In this document: piece after piece, positions 1 to 5,148 of the stretch
Numbering within the stretch: position 1 is the first letter of the stretch
Layout: each line of letters starts with the position of its first letter
DNA from: Candidatus Saccharimonadota bacterium
GTDB taxonomy: Bacteria > Patescibacteriota > Saccharimonadia > Saccharimonadales > Saccharimonadaceae
Length of the DNA: 8,349 bases
Reading direction: 5' to 3'
NCBI GenBank assembly: GCA_003545655.1
Contig: DODJ01000083.1
Coordinates: forward strand, 1 to 8,349
Position numbers and translations under genes: made by a program
The notes under the pieces: generated by a model
What the model was told of the DNA's origin: nothing
Seen by the model: only the letters and a program-made list of their open reading frames with translations
Databases searched by the model: none

Positions 1-22
1 CTATCGTAATAACGTTGTACCA
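1..22 (+). repeat. Cassette-boundary repeat, copy 1 (left end cut off)
   Basis: Only the right 22 positions of the 29-bp repeat are visible. They match copy 2 (666-687) at 20 of 22 positions, including the identical 15-mer AATAACGTTGTACCA. The CYTH gene starts 48 nt downstream. Confidence 0.8.
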
Positions 23-54
23 ATTTCCGTTATACATAGAAATTATTTTCCATC

Positions 55-63
55 TGTTATTAT
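55..63 (+). promoter_or_regulatory. Extended -10 promoter element for the CYTH gene
   Basis: TG-n-TATTAT fits an extended -10 element, and its end lies 6 nt before the ATG at 70. Transcription would therefore start at or within a base or two of the start codon, giving a leaderless mRNA. No -35 box is obvious, and no Shine-Dalgarno precedes the ATG. Confidence 0.5.
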
Positions 64-69
64 TAAGTT

Positions 70-654
70 ATGAAGAGCGAAATAGAAGCAAAATTCGTTA
101 ACGTCGGCATAGCTTATATTCGCTCAAAACTTGAAAGCATAGGCGCAATTTTAATCCAACCTATGCGTGATATGCAAAGGGTAACGATTGATACACCCGA
201 TCTGAAGAAAAAAGATGCTTTTGTTCGCATTCGAAATGAGGGTGACAAGACGACGGTTACCTATAAACAGTTCAATTCGTTAACAATTGATGGCGTTAAA
301 GAAATTGAAGTTACGGTAAGTGACTTTGACGATGCAGTTGCCTTGTTCAAAGAAGCAGGTCTTGTTTACGGATCTTTGCAGGAATCAAGAAGAGAAACGT
401 GGAAATTAGGTGAAGTTGAGATTGTTATCGACGAATGGCCTTGGTTAAATCCATATATTGAAATTGAAGGACCTTCGGAGGAGCTCGTAGTATCTACGAG
501 CGAGAAACTCGGATTCAACTGGACTGATGCAATTTTTGGAGATGTCATGGCTGCATATCGAGTGCAATACCCTCATTTAGGCATGGACGATACGGTAGGC
601 AACCTGCCTGAAGTCCGCTTTAATGACCCGCTTCCTGAATTACTCAAGGCTTAA
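70..654 (+). CDS. CYTH domain protein (CyaB/thiamine-triphosphatase-like)
   Basis: This 194-aa cytosolic protein belongs to the CYTH superfamily, whose members bind triphosphate groups and a divalent metal in a beta-barrel tunnel and act as inorganic triphosphatases, thiamine triphosphatases or class IV adenylyl cyclases. The family signature ExExK is at residues 4-8 (E4, E6, K8). Tunnel residues follow in order: R53 and R55 in VRIR, K66, E78 and E80 in KEIEV, R107 and R108, D121, then E131 and E133 in IEIEG. All charged positions expected of an active enzyme appear present. The exact substrate cannot be told; simple triphosphate hydrolysis is more likely than cyclase activity. The gene is the only one in its cassette and carries its own promoter. 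The start is supported by the motif lying right at the N terminus. Confidence 0.88.
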   Translation: MKSEIEAKFVNVGIAYIRSKLESIGAILIQPMRDMQRVTIDTPDLKKKDAFVRIRNEGDKTTVTYKQFNSLTIDGVKEIEVTVSDFDDAVALFKEAGLVYGSLQESRRETWKLGEVEIVIDEWPWLNPYIEIEGPSEELVVSTSEKLGFNWTDAIFGDVMAAYRVQYPHLGMDDTVGNLPEVRFNDPLPELLKA

Positions 655-658
655 TTTC

Positions 659-687
659 GTTCTAGCTAACGCAATAACGTTGTACCA
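659..687 (+). repeat. Cassette-boundary repeat, copy 2
   Basis: This full 29-bp copy begins GTTCTAGCTAA and ends AACGTTGTACCA. It matches copy 4 (3397-3425) at 23 of 29 positions with no gaps. It starts 4 nt after the stop of the CYTH gene and ends 11 nt before the stop of the reverse-strand membrane gene, so it fills the space between two convergent genes. AACG (668-671) and CGTT (678-681) form a short inverted repeat in the right half. Confidence 0.85.
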
Positions 688-698
688 CGACTGTATTT

Positions 699-1304
699 CT
701 AATAATTCCAAAACGGAACGTCAAAGAAGTAAACACCAAAGAGCGCTACTAATACTATCAATCCGAACAAGCAGAGTATCACCATCGCTTTTGATATCTT
801 CTCATTTGTCGTTTCATCCATTTTATTTAGATGTTGTTGTTCAATCTCACCCAAGTCGCTTAGCATTTGCAGTTCGCCTGTTTTGAATTTTGCCTCAACC
901 TCGGTATCAATATCTCGATACATTCTTGCCCATTTATCGTGAAAGTCGATGGTTTGTTTGTAATCCAAGTAACCAAAGAAGATGGATGCAATTTCAGAAA
1001 CTAATATTATAAGTATTAACCACTTATGAGCATCAGTAAGCGAATCGGATGACTGAGTGATTAGAAATCCAGTTACGGTCAATGTAAGTGTAGCAAGTAG
1101 TGCAAAATGAGAAATTAACTGAATTTGCGCTCGGTTAGATTGGTCAAGTTGGCGTTCGGTTAGTTTTTGGTTTCTGTTTTTAAAATCAGAATAGCCCTCT
1201 TGTACTTGAGCAATAGCGGTTCGGGTGTCAATATCGTGAGCAATCGTAAGATACTCAATAGCTGAGGCAAATGCTCTGTCCCTGTTGGTTTTATCCTTCG
1301 ACAT
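699..1304 (-). CDS. Three-TM membrane protein of unknown function
   Basis: I do not recognise a family. The 201-aa product has a charged cytosolic-type N-terminal region (1-60), then hydrophobic helices at about 63-83 and 95-113, a charged helical segment at 115-170 rich in E, D and K (possible coiled coil), and a third helix at about 172-194 ending in a short aromatic tail. The layout loosely recalls SLATT-type small membrane proteins of defence or counter-invader systems, but that is only a resemblance. The gene is the sole sizeable gene of cassette B and is opposite in orientation to its neighbours; its stop lies 11 nt from repeat copy 2. AGGA lies 8 nt before the ATG and could serve as ribosome site. 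The start overlaps the end of a possible 31-aa ORF, suggesting translational coupling. Confidence 0.75.
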   Translation of the reverse strand: MSKDKTNRDRAFASAIEYLTIAHDIDTRTAIAQVQEGYSDFKNRNQKLTERQLDQSNRAQIQLISHFALLATLTLTVTGFLITQSSDSLTDAHKWLILIILVSEIASIFFGYLDYKQTIDFHDKWARMYRDIDTEVEAKFKTGELQMLSDLGEIEQQHLNKMDETTNEKISKAMVILCLFGLIVLVALFGVYFFDVPFWNY

Positions 1305-1386
1305 TATCTTCGTCCTGCTCTTCCGATACTATCGAAACACTAGCAGTAGGAAAGTTTGCCGAGCCTCTGATGATTGGTTCACCCAT
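1291..1386 (-). CDS. Possible 31-aa leader ORF upstream of the membrane gene
   Basis: This ATG-initiated ORF encodes an acidic peptide that starts MGEPIIRGS and ends in an E/D-rich tail. Its stop lies inside the membrane gene, 14 nt past that gene's first base on the reverse strand, the arrangement of translationally coupled genes. An extended -10 element lies 7 nt before its ATG, the same leaderless geometry as other genes here, whereas the membrane gene has none. No homologue is recognised, and a chance ORF of this length is quite possible. Confidence 0.38.
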   Translation of the reverse strand: MGEPIIRGSANFPTASVSIVSEEQDEDNVEG

Positions 1387-1393
1387 ACTTTAG

Positions 1394-1402
1394 AGGATAA
1401 CA
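1394..1402 (-). promoter_or_regulatory. Extended -10 element for cassette B (reverse)
   Basis: Read on the reverse strand, TG-n-TATCCT lies 7 nt upstream of the ATG of the 31-aa ORF (1384-1386). It mirrors the TG-n-TATTAT element of the CYTH gene. It is the nearest candidate promoter for the reverse-strand membrane gene; there is no convincing -35 box. Confidence 0.35.
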
Positions 1403-1448
1403 TAATCTGGCTGTATTTGAGCAAGTTCTCTAAACAATTTAATAACTA

Positions 1449-1477
1449 GTTCTAACCTCGTATATCTTGCTATACCA
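1449..1477 (+). repeat. Cassette-boundary repeat, copy 3 (divergent centre)
   Basis: This copy begins GTTCTAACCTC and ends GCTATACCA. The outer eight bases are identical to copy 4 and the right end differs from it by one base, while the centre is diverged. Length is again exactly 29. GTATA (1460-1464) and TATAC (1471-1475) form an inverted repeat. It separates the reverse-strand membrane gene from the HTH/PIN operon, and its right half contains TTGCTA, a possible -35 box for that operon. Confidence 0.7.
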
Positions 1478-1495
1478 AATAATATATAATATATA
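1467..1495 (+). promoter_or_regulatory. Sigma-70-type promoter of the HTH/PIN operon
   Basis: TTGCTA (1467-1472) and TATATA (1490-1495) are separated by 17 bp, within a very AT-rich stretch; TATAAT at 1485-1490 is an alternative -10. Transcription would start near 1502 and leave a leader of about 80 nt before the small ORF. The -35 box lies inside repeat copy 3, so part of the promoter is contributed by the cassette boundary itself. Confidence 0.5.
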
Positions 1496-1530
1496 TAGAC
1501 GCTCACACTTGTTATTAGTAGCTAGCGGTA

Positions 1531-1570
1531 TTGATTAGTATCAACCTTAATTTAGGTATTTCGGTACCGA
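1531..1570 (+). promoter_or_regulatory. Two palindromes in the operon leader (candidate operators)
   Basis: TTGAT and ATCAA flank a 4-bp centre at 1531-1544, and TCGGTACCGA at 1561-1570 is a perfect 10-bp palindrome. Both lie between the predicted transcription start and the small ORF. Autoregulation by the operon's HTH protein would fit, but the two palindromes do not share a sequence, so at most one is likely to be its site. Confidence 0.3.
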
Positions 1571-1584
1571 GAAAGGAGGTGTGT

Positions 1585-1743
1585 ATGAGTAAAGATATAA
1601 CAATCGGGATAAATGCATCCATCGATACAAAAATTGTAACCAAAAAAGCTAGGGCGGCGGTAACGCTTGCCACTGATAAGAATCTCACTCCGAAGCTTCT
1701 ATTTTGTTGCTCTATGCCGTATATTAAAAGCATAACCATATAA
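1585..1743 (+). CDS. Small 52-aa protein heading the HTH/PIN operon
   Basis: The ATG at 1585 is preceded by AAAGGAGGTG, a near-perfect Shine-Dalgarno 4-5 nt upstream and the best one in the window; this decides the start over an in-frame upstream TTG at 1531. The product is basic, begins MSKDITIGIN, and has a Lys/Arg-rich middle (K16-R23), two adjacent cysteines near residues 41-42 and no clear membrane segment. I recognise no family. It ends 16 nt before the HTH-peptidase gene and would be co-transcribed with it. It could be a third component of the toxin-antitoxin-like unit or a small regulator; a non-functional leader peptide is also possible. Confidence 0.5.
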   Translation: MSKDITIGINASIDTKIVTKKARAAVTLATDKNLTPKLLFCCSMPYIKSITI

Positions 1744-1759
1744 ATAAAAAACAAACAAA

Positions 1760-2866
1760 ATGGTAAAAAGATTACAAATCAACAGCGATGTCCTGCTCTC
1801 GTATATTGAGGGCTCAGGTATTGCCCTCGACACACTCCAAGAAAGGGTCAAAGACATTGGCCAGTTTGTTGGTGGCGAAAAAATGCCGACTTTTAATCAG
1901 TTAGAGAAAATCTCAAGTCTCATTAACGTACCCGTTGGTCTCCTTACCCTAAAACAACAAGTAAACATTGACACACAGAGGCTGTCATTCCGCACGCCTA
2001 ATTCAGCAGTGGTCAGCAAGATGAGTGCTGAATTACGCGATACCATCATCGAGATGCAAGAAAAACAATCTTTTCTACAAGAGCAGATCGACGACAATCT
2101 CGATCTTTCGAGTGATAACATACGGCGAATCAAGGACCATATTGCTATCGCCGAAGCCATTCGAGCCAGGTTGCGAATACCCATTAATCACCTTGGTCAC
2201 TCCAAAGATAATCCAGTGCGTTATTTTCGTAACGAAATATCGAAAATTGGCGTATTTGTATTCTTCAATGGCAAGATACGCGATAATACGCACCGTCCAC
2301 TTAGTTCGGACGAGTTCCGCGGCTTCTCGCTCAAAAGTGCCAAAGCGCCTATTATCTTCGTCAACCAAAAAGACAGCTCTAATGCACAGCTTTTCACGCT
2401 TGTTCATGAACTCGTTCATCTCTTTATCGACGATGAGGGCATTTCAACTATCACTGAACAGCGCGATTTTGACCATACGCAAGAGGAAGCTCTCGTTAAT
2501 CGTGTTACCGCAGAAATACTCGTACCAAAAGTGTTATTTGAAAAAGAAACCTCACTGGATGTTGAGGAGTTATCTAAAAAATACAAGGTTAGCCGATACG
2601 TTATCGCTCGTCGCCTGCTCGACCTCGACAAAATTGATAAGTCAATGTACGACAGCATCATTGGTTCGCTTACGTCAAACGCCAAGCCGCGCAAAAAGCC
2701 CAAGGGCGGCGATTACAATAAGAACTTAGTTTTCCGCGTAGATGACACGTTCTTCCGCTTTGTTCACAATGCAATCATGCAAGACAGAGTTTCATATACA
2801 GAAGCGTTCAGACTTGTCGGTACGGGCTATAAGGGCTTCAAAACGTTAGAAAGCGAACTTATATAG
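1760..2866 (+). CDS. HTH domain / ImmA-IrrE family zinc peptidase, antitoxin-like
   Basis: This 368-aa cytosolic protein has a weak XRE-like helical region at about 5-65, a linker, then an ImmA/IrrE (COG2856) metallopeptidase domain at about 150-290. The zinc motif is HELVH at 216-220, and the likely third ligand is E243 (or E242) in a segment ending in the family's typical ILVP (253-256). A segment at about 268-288 (LSKKYKVSRYVIARRL) matches the winged-helix-like end of the family. A basic linker (310-316) and a further domain of about 50 residues follow. ImmA-type peptidases cleave repressors; HTH-COG2856 fusions are commonly paired with small toxins and treated as antitoxins. Here the PIN gene starts 2 nt after the stop. 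The gene lacks a good Shine-Dalgarno and is probably translated from the operon mRNA after the 52-aa ORF. Confidence 0.88.
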   Translation: MVKRLQINSDVLLSYIEGSGIALDTLQERVKDIGQFVGGEKMPTFNQLEKISSLINVPVGLLTLKQQVNIDTQRLSFRTPNSAVVSKMSAELRDTIIEMQEKQSFLQEQIDDNLDLSSDNIRRIKDHIAIAEAIRARLRIPINHLGHSKDNPVRYFRNEISKIGVFVFFNGKIRDNTHRPLSSDEFRGFSLKSAKAPIIFVNQKDSSNAQLFTLVHELVHLFIDDEGISTITEQRDFDHTQEEALVNRVTAEILVPKVLFEKETSLDVEELSKKYKVSRYVIARRLLDLDKIDKSMYDSIIGSLTSNAKPRKKPKGGDYNKNLVFRVDDTFFRFVHNAIMQDRVSYTEAFRLVGTGYKGFKTLESELI

Positions 2867-2868
2867 TC

Positions 2869-3378
2869 ATGAAAAAGTACCTGCTTGACACGAACATCTT
2901 CATCGATGCCTACGATAGATACTATCGTAACGAGTACTTCCCGACATTTTGGGAAAAATTTGCGGTAATACTCAACGATCATGTCATCATACCGAAAGTA
3001 GTTCAGGACGAAATCACCAAAAGTCCCTGGTTTCTGCAATGGCTGGCGGATAATTACAAAGACAGTATATTGAACCATAAAGATTATGCAGAGCAGTGGC
3101 AAGTAATCCTTGATTACGTACAATCTTGCGGGCTATACAAGGACTCCGTCCTAACTAATCAGACGAGAGGGTGGGCAAACGACGCTATTGCCGATCCTTG
3201 GCTCGTCGCAATAGCTAAGGAAGATGAACTCGTTGTCGTCTCTAATGAGGAGAAAGAGCCCAGTCTTGGTAAGGGCAGACTTCAAAAAAGCGCCAAAGTT
3301 CCTGATGTGTGCGAAAAACAAAAAGTTCGGTGTATCGGACGAAATGAATTTTTCGGTGAAATTGGTTTATCAATCTAG
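2869..3378 (+). CDS. DUF4411-like PIN domain protein, probable toxin nuclease
   Basis: The 169-aa protein begins KKYLLDTNIFIDAYDRYY, the strand-1 signature of PIN-fold nucleases, with D7 as the first metal ligand. E48 (VVQDEI) and D105/D109 (DAIADPWLVAIA) supply the next acidic residues, and a VVVSNE strand at 122-127 occupies the position of the last acidic cluster. Length and the ADPWLVAIA segment fit the DUF4411 family. PIN toxins cleave RNA, often tRNA or mRNA, in a metal-dependent way. The start codon is 2 nt after the HTH-peptidase stop with no separate promoter, so the two are made together, the usual order for an antitoxin-first operon. Family call is firm; activity as a toxin is inferred from context. 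Confidence 0.85.
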   Translation: MKKYLLDTNIFIDAYDRYYRNEYFPTFWEKFAVILNDHVIIPKVVQDEITKSPWFLQWLADNYKDSILNHKDYAEQWQVILDYVQSCGLYKDSVLTNQTRGWANDAIADPWLVAIAKEDELVVVSNEEKEPSLGKGRLQKSAKVPDVCEKQKVRCIGRNEFFGEIGLSI

Positions 3379-3396
3379 GAACAATAAACTATTCTG

Positions 3397-3425
3397 GTTC
3401 TAACTTCAGCGATAACGCTGTACCA
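3397..3425 (+). repeat. Cassette-boundary repeat, copy 4
   Basis: This full copy begins GTTCTAACTTC and ends AACGCTGTACCA. It starts 18 nt after the PIN gene stop and its last base is directly next to the stop codon of the reverse-strand kinase. Its centre holds a perfect 5-bp inverted repeat, CAGCG (3407-3411) and CGCTG (3416-3420), with a 4-nt ATAA loop. Confidence 0.85.
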
Positions 3426-3980
3426 TCAAATTTGTTTTAGAATTGTTTCAGTAGGTATGGCATCAAAATTTGAAGTATCAACTTCAATCACTTTCGATGT
3501 GATACCGAGTGGCAGTGCTTGTAGCTCTGGATCTGAAAAATATGCTCGCCATTTTTCGAGCTGATTTACATCATCATGCCCAGGATGCCGTTCACCGGCC
3601 AGAGCGCGTTGTCTGAATCGGTCAAATAAAACCTCATTATCTGCTTTGCATACAATCTGGATGGCAGAACAATTGTACGTATCGATCCATGATTGGAATT
3701 TCTCACTATCAAAATCAGGCTTGAAATTTGCCTCAACAATAATTGAAACATGTCGTGAGAGGAGTTCTTTTATCTGCACATCCATCAGAGCAAAGGTGGC
3801 CTGACCTATCTTTTTCGACCAGTCACGGCCAGAGTATCCTAATTCGTCGAACAAAACTTCTTTTATCGAATCTTTTGAAATGAGTGGCAGGTTTAATGTA
3901 TGCTGAAGCACTCGAGCTATGGAAGTCTTACCGGAACCAGGTAGGCCGGTGATAATGATTAGTTTCAATTCGTTGCCCAT
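3426..3980 (-). CDS. P-loop kinase, AAA_33 / zeta-toxin-like family
   Basis: This 184-aa protein has a Walker A motif GLPGSGKT at 12-19, a following KDSIKEVL segment (D37 a candidate substrate or base residue), a second-strand acidic motif VEANF (E83), and a lid region with R121, R123, R127 and ERHPGH at 130-135. This is the layout of small-molecule kinases such as COG0645/AAA_33, chloramphenicol phosphotransferase-like and zeta-toxin-like proteins. The substrate cannot be deduced. No partner antitoxin gene is next to it, which argues against a zeta toxin. Its stop codon abuts repeat copy 4, so it may be a reverse-oriented cassette, though no repeat is seen between its start and the next gene. 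TATAAT lies 6 nt before the ATG. Confidence 0.85.
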   Translation of the reverse strand: MGNELKLIIITGLPGSGKTSIARVLQHTLNLPLISKDSIKEVLFDELGYSGRDWSKKIGQATFALMDVQIKELLSRHVSIIVEANFKPDFDSEKFQSWIDTYNCSAIQIVCKADNEVLFDRFRQRALAGERHPGHDDVNQLEKWRAYFSDPELQALPLGITSKVIEVDTSNFDAIPTETILKQI

Positions 3981-3986
3981 GCTTCC

Positions 3987-3992
3987 ATTATA
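3987..3992 (-). promoter_or_regulatory. -10 box giving a leaderless kinase mRNA
   Basis: On the reverse strand a perfect TATAAT ends 6 nt before the kinase ATG. No Shine-Dalgarno can fit in that gap, so the mRNA probably begins at the start codon. No convincing -35 is seen upstream. Confidence 0.5.
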
Positions 3993-4089
3993 CTAGTTTA
4001 GTACAGTACGAACCGCCGAAGCGCCCAATATACTCATAAACAACACCCGGCGCTAGGTAGCGGTCATTCCGTAGTTTCTGCTTACCCTG

Positions 4090-4095
4090 TATACT
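4090..4095 (+). promoter_or_regulatory. -10 box giving a leaderless AI-2E gene mRNA
   Basis: TATACT ends 6 nt before the ATG at 4102, directly preceded by TG. The gap is too short for a ribosome site, so transcription likely begins at the start codon. The 109 nt between the kinase start and this box show no other gene or clear repeat. Confidence 0.5.
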
Positions 4096-4101
4096 AGACG
4101 T

Positions 4102-5148
4102 ATGGATAAACTGAAAATCTCACCTCGATTTGAATATGTATCAAATATAGCATGGCGGTTGCTGGTAATTGCTGGGGTGGGCGCGCTGGGCGTGTTTCTT
4201 GTTATTCAACTGAAAATTGTTGTTATACCGTTTCTTGTTGGGCTTTTAGTAACCGCATTGTTATATTCGGTGGTAACATGGTTGACACGAAAAGGTATGA
4301 AGCGGGGCTTAGCTGTAGCCCTTAGCGTTGTTGCTACGCTTGCGGTAGTAGGCGGTCTACTGTTCGCTGTGGGTAAGCAAGTACAGTACGCGTACCCTAC
4401 ACTACAAGATCAATTTGTAGACTCATTAAATATTGCAAGGGATACGCTTTCACAGGAGCCTTTCGGAGTTCAGGTTGAAGAGCTCGATAAGTATATAGAT
4501 GATATTGTGCAGTATGCTCAGGCAAACGCCGATGTGTTTATTACGGGTATCTCAACGGCCGGTTCTACAGCCGGGCATTTTATTGCCGGGGTATTTTTAG
4601 CAGTATTCGCGACGATCTTCTTACTACTAGATGGTAGAAAGATATGGGTATGGGTAGTGACGCTGTTTCCTCGTGCTTTACGTGAACGACTGTCTAAGGC
4701 AGGCGAAAAAGGGTGGAGTACGCTTATTAATTTCGTTAAGTCTCAAATTGCGGTGGCTGGGGTTGATGCCGTAGGTATTGGTGTGGCGGCGCTGTTACTG
4801 CAAGTGCCGCTTGCAATTCCTATTGCTGTTTTGGTATTCTTCGGTTCCTTTATTCCGGTAGTGGGTGCAATTATCACTGGTACGATAGCGGTCGTGTTGG
4901 CGCTTGTCTTTAATGGGTGGCTTGTGGCGGTACTTATGCTTGCTGCCGTTCTGTTGGTGCAGCTTATCGAGGGGCACGTTTTGCAGCCATTTCTTATGGG
5001 CAAGGCAGTAAAAATTCACCCACTTGCCGTTGTCTTCGCCGTAGCAATCGGCTCATTACTTGCAGGAATACCCGGTGCGTTATTTGCGGTACCTATTGTG
5101 GCCGTGGCTAACGTTATGATTGCGACGCTAGTAAAGCCTACTCGGTAA
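4102..5148 (+). CDS. AI-2E family membrane transporter (PF01594)
   Basis: This 348-aa polytopic inner-membrane protein has the family layout. N-terminal helices lie at about 18-36, 40-60 and 68-90, followed by a soluble stretch (95-145) with helical charged character, then helices at about 157-178, 217-234, 238-269, 272-290 and 305-340. The C-terminal family signature is clear: HVLQPFLMGKAVKIHPL at 292-308, followed by a Gly-rich IGSLLAGIPGALFAVP. Length is typical. Family members include the proposed autoinducer-2 exporter TqsA and Na+/H+ antiporters, and most are uncharacterised, so the substrate is open. Its last 11 bp overlap the 3' end of the reverse-strand murA gene, so the two genes converge without a terminator between them. 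Confidence 0.92.
   Translation: MDKLKISPRFEYVSNIAWRLLVIAGVGALGVFLVIQLKIVVIPFLVGLLVTALLYSVVTWLTRKGMKRGLAVALSVVATLAVVGGLLFAVGKQVQYAYPTLQDQFVDSLNIARDTLSQEPFGVQVEELDKYIDDIVQYAQANADVFITGISTAGSTAGHFIAGVFLAVFATIFLLLDGRKIWVWVVTLFPRALRERLSKAGEKGWSTLINFVKSQIAVAGVDAVGIGVAALLLQVPLAIPIAVLVFFGSFIPVVGAIITGTIAVVLALVFNGWLVAVLMLAAVLLVQLIEGHVLQPFLMGKAVKIHPLAVVFAVAIGSLLAGIPGALFAVPIVAVANVMIATLVKPTR

Larger units (their letters stand above)
1..3425 (+). mobile_element. Putative gene-cassette array bounded by four 29-bp repeats
   Basis: Four same-orientation copies of one short repeat divide this stretch into three units of about 665, 790 and 1948 bp. The units contain functionally unrelated genes: a CYTH enzyme, a reverse-strand membrane protein and an HTH-peptidase/PIN operon. 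The repeats lie within 4 to 18 nt of flanking stop codons, leaving whole transcription units between them. This is the arrangement of integron cassettes or Xer dif modules. The sites do not fit canonical attC (too short) or canonical dif, and no recombinase or integrase is present, so the mechanism is inference. The left end lies outside the window; the right end is the last repeat or somewhere beyond the kinase gene. Confidence 0.55.

Noticed and set aside
659..687. Canonical integron attC site
   Set aside because: TTCTAAC and GTTGTAC resemble the RYYYAAC and GTTRRRY boxes, but both miss the consensus at one or more positions and a 29-bp site is much shorter than known attC sites of about 55 bp or more.
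1531..1743. Longer 70-aa version of the small ORF from a TTG start
   Set aside because: The TTG has no ribosome site, whereas the internal ATG at 1585 has a near-perfect one.
2025..2729. 234-aa forward ORF in another frame
   Set aside because: It lies wholly inside the HTH-peptidase gene, and its Ser/Lys/Arg-rich composition is typical of out-of-frame translation.
1..3425. CRISPR array
   Set aside because: There are only four repeats, they vary in the centre, and the sequences between them are 0.6-1.9 kb and coding rather than short spacers.
3426..3980. Zeta-type toxin of a toxin-antitoxin pair
   Set aside because: The Walker A and lid motifs fit the broader kinase family, but no small epsilon-like antitoxin gene is next to it.
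4051..4062. CGCT-AGGT-AGCG hairpin as a terminator
   Set aside because: The stem has only 4 bp and no T-run follows on either strand.
4072..4097. Decayed fifth repeat before the AI-2E gene
   Set aside because: GTTTCT and CTGTATAC faintly recall the two arms, but spacing and most bases do not match; the CTGTATACT part is better explained as the promoter.
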